From IMG/VR virus record IMGVR_UViG_3300045918_000086, positions 1 to 23,995 of that record: a DNA stretch of 23,995 nucleotides. The stretch is one strand, 5' to 3'. The DNA is from a virus. Below the pieces are notes generated by a model. The model was given only the letters and a program-made list of their open reading frames with translations, had not been told where the DNA came from and did no database searches. Below are positions 14,788 to 20,178 of this stretch, in pieces (within the stretch, counting starts at the first letter, position 1; the number at the start of each line of letters is the position of its first letter). A program made the translations under genes and the position numbers.

Positions 14788-14823
14788 TTGGAGATGTAGT
14801 ACACTAGGGGATAGTAGTGGGTT
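14788..14823. repeat. 36-bp exact repeat, copy 1
   Basis: An exact 36-base match to 15594-15629. The key central bases are GTAGTACACTAGGGG. This copy lies between the stop of the 395-aa gene (14829) and the zinc-ribbon start. One mismatch later the match continues for three more bases. Confidence 0.95.
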
Positions 14824-14828
14824 GTTAC

Positions 14829-16016
14829 TCAAATCATCTCTCCCTCTATCTTTATTTTATAACCAGTAGTTTGTAGTACATGCTCTACTAAGTCAATCTC
14901 GTCAATCTCTCTCACACAAGTCCATCCGTCATGTTCTAAGAAACACTGATTGCCAGTCTCGCTGAGATATTCGTTCATCGAATTAAGTATCTGTCTCTCT
15001 AAGTCGAAATAGATTCCCCATTTCTGTTTACTAGTGATAGGCAGATATCTCTCTTTACCACTTCTCTTATCTATAATTGTTCTCCGAGACATCGTTGGCT
15101 TTATATATTCCCAACATATCTTTATATCTTCTCTTAGAGAAACTATATATGGCATCTGTTTTAGGAACTCCATTTTAGCAGTATCATAGTTGAGTATCTT
15201 ATAGATAGCATTATCTGTATTACACGCAAGTCTAGCACCACTAAACAATGCGTTAATAATAATCTTAATATCTGATTCAGGAATATCTGATTCGACTGCT
15301 ATTTGATGTCTAACTAATTTTCTATTATTAAGGTACTTGCGTAATGAAAATAGGTAGAGATCCATATCGCATCTCTGTGCGTATTGATGTATTAGTGTTG
15401 GTGCACAGCATTGTATGTCATATTGATACTTCATGCCTGCTTCCGAGAATATTGTTTTCTTATAGTTCTTTCTTACATTCTGTATTGGGTGCCATAGACG
15501 ATTACTTTTATCTTCATATACAAATGTTTTCGTGTCTAACTCTTTTCCGAATTCGTCTTTAACCCATGAAGTAACAAGATGTAAATCAGTTTCTTGGAGA
15601 TGTAGTACACTAGGGGATAGTAGTGGGTTATTATTTAATTCAGTATCGTCACTCACTTCTACTAAGTCTCGCAGAGATTGTTTAGTTCTATCTTCATACA
15701 TCTCTCTCCACTGTTTCATCGATAAGTCAGTTAAGCCACTTACACAATCTCGCACATATTCGTATCCATACTTGTTTAACATATACTCTTTACATAGAGC
15801 AGTGTCTTTCGAATAATGTTGATTAGTGATAGTCACTAGATGTTTACGAAGCCAGTTACCTAAACTATTATCTTGTCTTCCTAAATATCTATCTAGATAT
15901 CTGGTTGACCATGCATGTGATGTGGTTTCACTTAGACATCCACGAGAGAAGCCAAGTGCTTTCTTAATTCGTGTAGATACACGAGAATCTTTAAAATTTG
16001 GTTTGTATTGCGTCAT
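14829..16016 (-). CDS. Replication-type protein with polymerase-like motifs (395 aa)
   Basis: AAGGAGA and a good promoter support the start. The N-terminal ~125 residues are basic and helical. About 128-141 is an insertion-like stretch coded by a 36-bp repeat. The C-terminal part contains YQYDIQCCAPTLIHQYA (197-213), NALFSGARLAC (255-265), KQKWGIYFDLERQIL (330-344) and FLEHDGWTC (359-367). An acidic motif 'hYDh-x-x-x-x-P-T-h', a middle basic/aromatic segment and a late 'HDG' turn recall motifs A, B and C of palm-type nucleotide polymerases, with Asp200 and Asp363 as possible metal ligands. This is a motif-level resemblance only. A primase or polymerase role would fit its own promoter and the zinc-ribbon neighbour, but it could be another replication-associated protein. 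The family is not recognised. Confidence 0.7.
   Translation of the reverse strand: MTQYKPNFKDSRVSTRIKKALGFSRGCLSETTSHAWSTRYLDRYLGRQDNSLGNWLRKHLVTITNQHYSKDTALCKEYMLNKYGYEYVRDCVSGLTDLSMKQWREMYEDRTKQSLRDLVEVSDDTELNNNPLLSPSVLHLQETDLHLVTSWVKDEFGKELDTKTFVYEDKSNRLWHPIQNVRKNYKKTIFSEAGMKYQYDIQCCAPTLIHQYAQRCDMDLYLFSLRKYLNNRKLVRHQIAVESDIPESDIKIIINALFSGARLACNTDNAIYKILNYDTAKMEFLKQMPYIVSLREDIKICWEYIKPTMSRRTIIDKRSGKERYLPITSKQKWGIYFDLERQILNSMNEYLSETGNQCFLEHDGWTCVREIDEIDLVEHVLQTTGYKIKIEGEMI
15594..15629. repeat. 36-bp exact repeat, copy 2
   Basis: An exact copy of 14788-14823, 806 bases away, lying inside the 395-aa gene where it encodes part of NNPLLSPSVLHLQ at about residues 129-141, between the two apparent halves of the protein. 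Confidence 0.95.
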
Positions 16017-16039
16017 ATAAGCAATCTCCTTGTGTAAGT

Positions 16040-16068
16040 ATTATACTATTTACAACAATATTTATCAA
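16040..16068 (-). promoter_or_regulatory. Sigma70-type promoter for the 395-aa gene
   Basis: On the minus strand TTGATA (16068-16063), a spacer of exactly 17 bases, and TATAAT (16045-16040). The ATG at 16016 follows with AAGGAGA between. The rest of the 158-base divergent gap (16017-16174) shows two direct copies of CCCTTAAT (16084-16091 and 16132-16139) and no clear rightward promoter. Confidence 0.85.
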
Positions 16069-16174
16069 CAAACCAACAAAACACCCTTAATATGTGGCAG
16101 AAATGTAAATACTAAAAAGAACCAATATAAGCCCTTAATCACAACAATAAAGATAAATAATAGAGTAAAAGTAA

Positions 16175-16510
16175 ATGAAAGACTTTATAGAAGCAATTAA
16201 ACCATACATAGAAGAAGTTATAGTGAACCCCGATAACGAAGCAATCGTCAAGTATAAATTGACAAAAGTAAAAACAACAAGTTATAATAGGGGTATCATT
16301 GTGGACGGCGTTAGACAGAAACGCCCATATAAAGCAGTCGCTAAACCTGGTCCTAAAGGTACTGCTATCAACACACCTCAAGGAAAGTTTCCGTCACTTA
16401 AAATAGCGGCAGCAGCACTTGGAGTAGACCTATCTTATCTATCTTATCGTTTAGCAAGAAACAAAGATGGATTTAGTTATGTGGTAGAGGAGGAAGATGG
16501 CGAACTATGA
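16175..16510 (+). CDS. Putative DNA-binding protein with NUMOD-like motif (111 aa)
   Basis: A 111-residue product. Residues 1-35 are acidic-amphipathic and 36-62 basic and Pro-rich. About 66-103 carries NTPQGKFPSLKIAAAALGVDLSYLSYRLARNKDGFSY. The pattern 'TP-x-G-x-F-x-S-x-x-x-A-A-x-x-x-x-h ... KDG-x-x-Y' is that of small helix-turn-helix modules (NUMOD1-like) attached to homing endonucleases and found alone in phages. There is no nuclease domain. The acidic tail (EEEDGEL) overlaps the next gene by 14 bases. The ribosome site is weak. It is the first gene of the plus-strand small-gene run, so an early regulatory role is plausible (inference). Confidence 0.65.
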   Translation: MKDFIEAIKPYIEEVIVNPDNEAIVKYKLTKVKTTSYNRGIIVDGVRQKRPYKAVAKPGPKGTAINTPQGKFPSLKIAAAALGVDLSYLSYRLARNKDGFSYVVEEEDGEL

Positions 16511-16700
16511 TAGAACTTGGTATGATAAGTTTCGTGATTCAGGCGGATATAAGCGTCAATGGGCGGAATGGTCACCTGAAATAAAAGCAAAGCAAAACAA
16601 AAGACAGAGAGACAAAAGAGTGATAGATAACATGATAAAGGCGGGAGCAACGCCAGAGGAAATATTTGAAGTTCAAGTAAAACAACTAATAGGAGATTAA
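16497..16700 (+). CDS. Small hypothetical protein (67 aa)
   Basis: The 67-residue product starts inside the end of the previous gene behind a strong AGGAGG. It begins with an aromatic segment (MANYDRTWYDKFRDSGGYKRQWAEW), continues with a very basic stretch (KAKQNKRQRDKR, about 31-42), and ends in a helical segment with TPEEIFEVQVKQLIGD. The basic core suggests nucleic-acid contact. There are no cysteines and no membrane helix. I do not recognise the family. Confidence 0.65.
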   Translation: MANYDRTWYDKFRDSGGYKRQWAEWSPEIKAKQNKRQRDKRVIDNMIKAGATPEEIFEVQVKQLIGD

Positions 16701-16701
16701 T

Positions 16702-17226
16702 ATGAAAGTAGTAAAGTTTGAAGATGTACCGGGCGAGTCACTTCGCTATGGTAACCCGTGTAAAAAGAATGGCCATATAGGCCCAGATGGAAAGAATATT
16801 AGGCGAATGTCAGATGGATGGTGTTTAGCCTGCACTAAAAAAGTAGCACCAGGCCCATTCACTAAACTATTTGAAGGCGTTAAGGACTGTGCTGTAAATA
16901 AAATCTATGCCACAAAAGAAGAATCAATGGCAGCACACATTGTTCGTGTTAGGGATTGGCAAAGACGTAATCCAGACAAAGTAAAGAAGACACAAAAGAA
17001 ATATGAGCAGACAGAAGAAAGACGCCAAAATCACAAAGACTGGTATGCCGCACTATCCGATGAACGCAAAGAAGAAGTGTTGAAGTATCAGAGGGAATAT
17101 AGCAAGAGAAAGTATGCTTCAATGACCCCTGAACAAAAACGAGCATTTCTAGATAATCAGAAAGCAAATGTATTAAAACGCAAAGCAGCAAAAGAACAGG
17201 AAGAACAAAATGTCAACACTATATAA
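16702..17226 (+). CDS. Zinc-binding, basic helical protein related to HNH-associated proteins
   Basis: A 174-residue protein behind AGGAGA. Near its N-terminus C20-x4-H25 and C41-x2-C44 lie in CKKNGHIGPDGKNIRRMSDGWCLAC, which I associate with a zinc-binding lead module of phage HNH-type proteins. After that come three or more repeats of a basic helix with an aromatic anchor: VRVRDWQRRNPDKVKKTQKKYEQ, HKDWYAALSDERKEEVLKYQREY, KRKYASMTPEQKRAFLDNQKAN. Such repeats normally lead into an HNH nuclease domain, but no His-Asn-His motif follows, so it is either a stand-alone DNA-binding form or a truncated relative. The end overlaps the next start by 17 bases. Confidence 0.6.
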   Translation: MKVVKFEDVPGESLRYGNPCKKNGHIGPDGKNIRRMSDGWCLACTKKVAPGPFTKLFEGVKDCAVNKIYATKEESMAAHIVRVRDWQRRNPDKVKKTQKKYEQTEERRQNHKDWYAALSDERKEEVLKYQREYSKRKYASMTPEQKRAFLDNQKANVLKRKAAKEQEEQNVNTI

Positions 17227-17512
17227 TCATAATACCGCACAATCCGTATTTACAACTCTACCAACAGGAACAATGATATCGGCCAATCCACAGGATTATG
17301 TCTATAATACAGGATTTAAAATGGATGTGAATAGATTCCCAATAGATGAATTATATGCTCTTAGGGGTGATATTGACAAACGAATTGACTATTTAGAATC
17401 AACCAAACGACAGGACGGTCCTACCAGAAACGAAATGGAAAAGCACGAATCACTCAAGTCGGCCTGGGAAGAATATCTAGTAGTTAGAAAATTAATAGGA
17501 TTAGCGAAATGA
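17210..17512 (+). CDS. Small hypothetical protein (100 aa)
   Basis: A 100-residue product. The first ~45 residues are polar and aromatic (LYNHNTAQSVFTTLPTGTM, then QDYVYNTGFKMDVN). The rest is helical and charged (LYALRGDIDKRIDYLESTKRQ, then EMEKHESLKSAWEEYLVVRKLIGLAK). AGGAAG precedes the ATG, and the stop overlaps the next ATG (ATGATG). There is no motif that I recognise; it may form a coiled-coil dimer. Confidence 0.65.
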   Translation: MSTLYNHNTAQSVFTTLPTGTMISANPQDYVYNTGFKMDVNRFPIDELYALRGDIDKRIDYLESTKRQDGPTRNEMEKHESLKSAWEEYLVVRKLIGLAK

Positions 17513-17580
17513 TGCTCTCTACCTTCTTTTTCGTAGCAGCATTATTATTAGTAACAGCAAAGATATGGTCACACAAATGA
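17509..17580 (+). CDS. Tiny hydrophobic protein (23 aa)
   Basis: A short frame (MMLSTFFFVAALLLVTAKIWSHK) consisting almost entirely of one membrane-spanning helix with a basic tail. It is joined to both neighbours by ATGA-type overlaps (17509-17512 and 17577-17580), which is strong support for such a short gene. The small size prevents functional assignment; a membrane-active or membrane-anchoring micropeptide is likely. Confidence 0.5.
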   Translation: MMLSTFFFVAALLLVTAKIWSHK

Positions 17581-17990
17581 ACCCACTAAACATATTCAAA
17601 AAGAAAACAAACTATCCTAAACAGCAACTTCCACCTAAAGCAGTAGCACTGATTGAACGATTAGATACGGCATTGGTAGAAGAATCGATGGTAGGAGAAC
17701 ACTTTTCTATCATACATATAGTGATTGGTATGATGGATCAAATACGATCAGTCGATACACTGTTAGATATGACATTAAAACTACTAACAGATAATTTTAT
17801 GTACCTACCTAGATCAATAGCATTTACAGTAGATAATAGTGGAAATTGGAATTTATTTATTAGTGTATATAGACCGATAGAAGTAACATTTAATAAAGAC
17901 ATAGCATCAACTATGTTTATAGACTTATTAGCAAGAACAAACAACGCAAGAATGGAGATAGAACAATATGACAAAAAAGATACCGTATAA
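17577..17990 (+). CDS. Hypothetical protein (137 aa)
   Basis: The ATG at 17577 overlaps the preceding stop (ATGA) and is preferred to the one at 17565, which lies inside the tiny gene. The 137 residues begin MNPLNIFKKKTNYPKQ (basic), then a helical half (AVALIERLDTALVEESMVGEHFSIIHIVIGMMDQIR). A beta-rich half follows, PRSIAFTVDNSGNWNLFISVYRPIEVTFN, and an acidic end. The hydrophobic stretch IIHIVIGMM is too short for a membrane helix. The family is not recognised. Its end overlaps the next gene by 23 bases. Confidence 0.6.
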   Translation: MNPLNIFKKKTNYPKQQLPPKAVALIERLDTALVEESMVGEHFSIIHIVIGMMDQIRSVDTLLDMTLKLLTDNFMYLPRSIAFTVDNSGNWNLFISVYRPIEVTFNKDIASTMFIDLLARTNNARMEIEQYDKKDTV

Positions 17991-18435
17991 ATCAATAGAA
18001 ACAAATAGTAATGCTAACTATAGGCAAACACTCAGTCAAGATACTAAATGGGTGTTAAACCAGTGTAAGACACTTGTTCAAGTAGCAGAAGCGTGTATTA
18101 AAGAAGGCATTAAGGAAGGTGATAGACTAACTCATACCAATCCTAACATTCCAAGGCAAGGAAGTGGCAAAGTCAATAGTTGCCATACTATGTGCCAAGG
18201 AGTGTTAGATAACTTTAGTACACATCAACGAGATATGACTGATAAAACTATGGCAGGTATTACAGAAGCATTTCGTGTAGGATCAGAAGTAATAAACGAT
18301 TTCGAAGATGTACTATTTGAAGAAGTAGATAAACTACCTAAAATATATGCACCACAGGATGTAATACCAACTGATAGTACATATAGTGACTTATTCGAAA
18401 TAGAAACAATGACAGTAACTTATAGAAGGAAATAA
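17968..18435 (+). CDS. Hypothetical helical protein (155 aa)
   Basis: A 155-residue product with GGAGAT upstream. It is mostly helical with polar, acidic stretches: LSQDTKWVLNQCKTLVQVAEACIKEGI, then MCQGVLDNFSTHQRDMTDKTMAGITEAF, ending EIETMTVTYRRK. Three or four scattered cysteines are not arranged as a metal site. It overlaps the preceding gene by 23 bases and is followed by the 68-aa gene after one base. I do not recognise it; it may be a minor structural or assembly protein, given its position before the capsid gene. Confidence 0.6.
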   Translation: MTKKIPYKSIETNSNANYRQTLSQDTKWVLNQCKTLVQVAEACIKEGIKEGDRLTHTNPNIPRQGSGKVNSCHTMCQGVLDNFSTHQRDMTDKTMAGITEAFRVGSEVINDFEDVLFEEVDKLPKIYAPQDVIPTDSTYSDLFEIETMTVTYRRK

Positions 18436-18436
18436 A

Positions 18437-18643
18437 ATGGAAGAAAAACAAATCACAATAGACGCAAATTTAACAACAGATGATCTAAAGAATCTATCGG
18501 CTCTGATAGAAGCATCTACTAAAAGAGGAACTTGGAGTGCAGCAGAACTAACATATGTTGGCGCGTTATATGATAAACTTCTTAAAGTAATGGCAGAGAT
18601 TCAAGCACACATAGATGCTAAAAAAGTATCAGAAGATAAATAA
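18437..18643 (+). CDS. Small acidic helical protein (68 aa)
   Basis: The 68-residue product begins MEEKQITIDANLTTDDLKNL and continues as one amphipathic helix pair (SALIEASTKRGTWSAAELTYVGALYDKLLKVMAEIQAHID) with a polar end. AAGGAAAT precedes the ATG. The 'WSAAELTYVGALYDKLLKV' segment resembles short phage and bacteriophage-like accessory proteins, but I cannot name a family. It is the last small gene before the capsid leader. Confidence 0.65.
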   Translation: MEEKQITIDANLTTDDLKNLSALIEASTKRGTWSAAELTYVGALYDKLLKVMAEIQAHIDAKKVSEDK

Positions 18644-18654
18644 AACGAATATCA

Positions 18655-18712
18655 CTTGAGACCCGATAGGTAATCTCAAGCGATTAACTGATACACATTC
18701 ATCTAATGAATG
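18655..18712 (+). promoter_or_regulatory. Two hairpins in the capsid-gene leader
   Basis: CTTGAGA (18655-18661) pairs with TCTCAAG (18674-18680), and CATTCA (18696-18701) pairs with TGAATG (18707-18712). Neither has a T run, so they are leader structures rather than clear terminators. Further down the 178-base leader TATAAGTA (about 18761-18768) might be a -10 element, but no matching -35 is seen. Confidence 0.4.
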
Positions 18713-18821
18713 GACGCTGCGGCCAATCCTTAAATAGAGAAATGCGTAAGTGTAACGAGTATAAGTATAGGTTTACTTTTATTCAATATTTTTATGCCAA
18801 TTTTTATAAAGGAAATATATT

Positions 18822-20090
18822 ATGGCAAGCACAACAACTACAGATCTGAATGGCCTATTTAAACAAGCCTACGCAGACAAAATCGAGAATTTGATTCCTG
18901 AAGAATCGATTCTTACTCGTGCAATTAAATTCCAAGGACGTGACTACCTATTAGGTAATCAATATAACCAACCAGTTATCGTTCGTTCGGAACAAGGTTT
19001 CACATATAGCCGTCCAAACAACGGTACTTTCTCTCTTAACCCAGCATCTTCGATGAAGACACAGAACGCTGTGGTCGACGGTTTCATTATTTTGGAACAG
19101 TCTGGTATTTCGTATGAAGCAGTGGCTCGTTCTGACAATGTCAATTCGTTCCGTAATGCTGTTGACTTGGTAATGGGCGACGCAATGGAATCTTTCGGTC
19201 GTAGACTTGAAATTTCCCTATTGTATGGTCAATCTCCAACAGGTCTTGGTCAAATTAACACATCTACCAATGTAGATACAACACACACAACTCTTGCTTT
19301 CGCAACAGGCCAATGGTCTGCTGGTTTGTGGACTCCACTGGAAGGTGCTGCTCTTGACGTCTATAAGACAGGCGGAACAGCAATGAATACAGACGGAGCC
19401 GTGGTTGTTTCTAGTATTGACGTAGTTAACAAGACTATTACAGTATCTGGTTCGACAGGTGACATCGCTGCTATCGATACCGGTACAGACGTGCATGACG
19501 GTTGGTTGCGTTTCTATAGCGCAGGTACAGACGGTGCTGACGAAGCAATTGGTCTTGACGCTATTATGTTAAACACAGGTACTATGTTTGGTATCAATGC
19601 TGCTACATATTCACTTTGGAAGGCAAATACTTCTGCAGTGGGTGGTGCATTATCGTTGGCTAAGATCCAAGCAGGTGTGGCTGTTGCTGCTGCTCGCGGT
19701 TTAGCAGAAGATGTAGATCTTTATGTTAACCCAAGCGTATGGCAATCGTTGTCTACTGAACAAGTAGCATATCGTATGTTGGATAGTTCTTACAGTGCTA
19801 AGAAAGCAGTAAACGGCTTCGAAGCGTTAGAATTCTTCAGCCAAAATGGTAAGTTGACAGTTATGGCTCACAAGTATGTTAAGGAAGGCGAAGCATTTAT
19901 GTTCCCAACTGACCGTGCTGTGCGTATTGGTTCTAGCGATGTTTCGTTTAACATCCCTGGTACAGACAATGGCCAGATTTTCATCCAAAATCCAACAACT
20001 GCTGGATTTACATTCCGTATTTTTAGTCAGCAATCGCTGTTGGTTACAAAACCAGCCGTTTGTGTTAAATTTACAGGCGTTACTTCTTAA
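18822..20090 (+). CDS. Major capsid protein (HK97-type fold)
   Basis: A 422-residue protein. The N-terminal region (MASTTTTDLNGLFKQAYADKIENLIPEESILTRAIKF), the long extended part with FTYSRPNNGTFSLNPA and AVVDGFIILEQSGISYEAVARS, the spine-helix region (RNAVDLVMGDAMESFGRRLEISLLYG) and the late beta-rich segment FIQNPTTAGFTFRIFSQQSLLVTKPA all fit phage major capsid proteins of the HK97 fold. Length (422) fits the family. An inserted Gly/Thr/Val-rich domain (about 150-240) may be a surface domain. AAAGGA lies upstream of the ATG. Codons are more biased to common host forms (GGT, GCT, CGT, TTC, AAC) than in the neighbours, as expected for a highly expressed gene. It is monocistronic: leader, gene, terminator. 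Confidence 0.9.
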   Translation: MASTTTTDLNGLFKQAYADKIENLIPEESILTRAIKFQGRDYLLGNQYNQPVIVRSEQGFTYSRPNNGTFSLNPASSMKTQNAVVDGFIILEQSGISYEAVARSDNVNSFRNAVDLVMGDAMESFGRRLEISLLYGQSPTGLGQINTSTNVDTTHTTLAFATGQWSAGLWTPLEGAALDVYKTGGTAMNTDGAVVVSSIDVVNKTITVSGSTGDIAAIDTGTDVHDGWLRFYSAGTDGADEAIGLDAIMLNTGTMFGINAATYSLWKANTSAVGGALSLAKIQAGVAVAAARGLAEDVDLYVNPSVWQSLSTEQVAYRMLDSSYSAKKAVNGFEALEFFSQNGKLTVMAHKYVKEGEAFMFPTDRAVRIGSSDVSFNIPGTDNGQIFIQNPTTAGFTFRIFSQQSLLVTKPAVCVKFTGVTS

Positions 20091-20107
20091 TTAGAACTTA
20101 ATTAAGC

Positions 20108-20137
20108 AAAAGGGTGTTCGAAAGGGCACCCTTTTTT
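20108..20137 (+). terminator. Strong Rho-independent terminator after the capsid gene
   Basis: AAAAGGGTGTTC (20108-20119), a GAAA tetraloop (20120-20123), and GGGCACCC followed by TTTTTT (20132-20137). The stem has about 12 pairs including two G-T wobbles. The GAAA loop and long T run make this the clearest terminator in the window. Confidence 0.95.
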
Positions 20138-20178
20138 CACGAAGGTAAATACTATCAGTCAATCGGAGAACAACACAT

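Noticed and set aside
16084-16139. Two CCCTTAAT copies as origin iterons
   Set aside because: Only two short copies in AT-rich DNA; not enough to support an origin.
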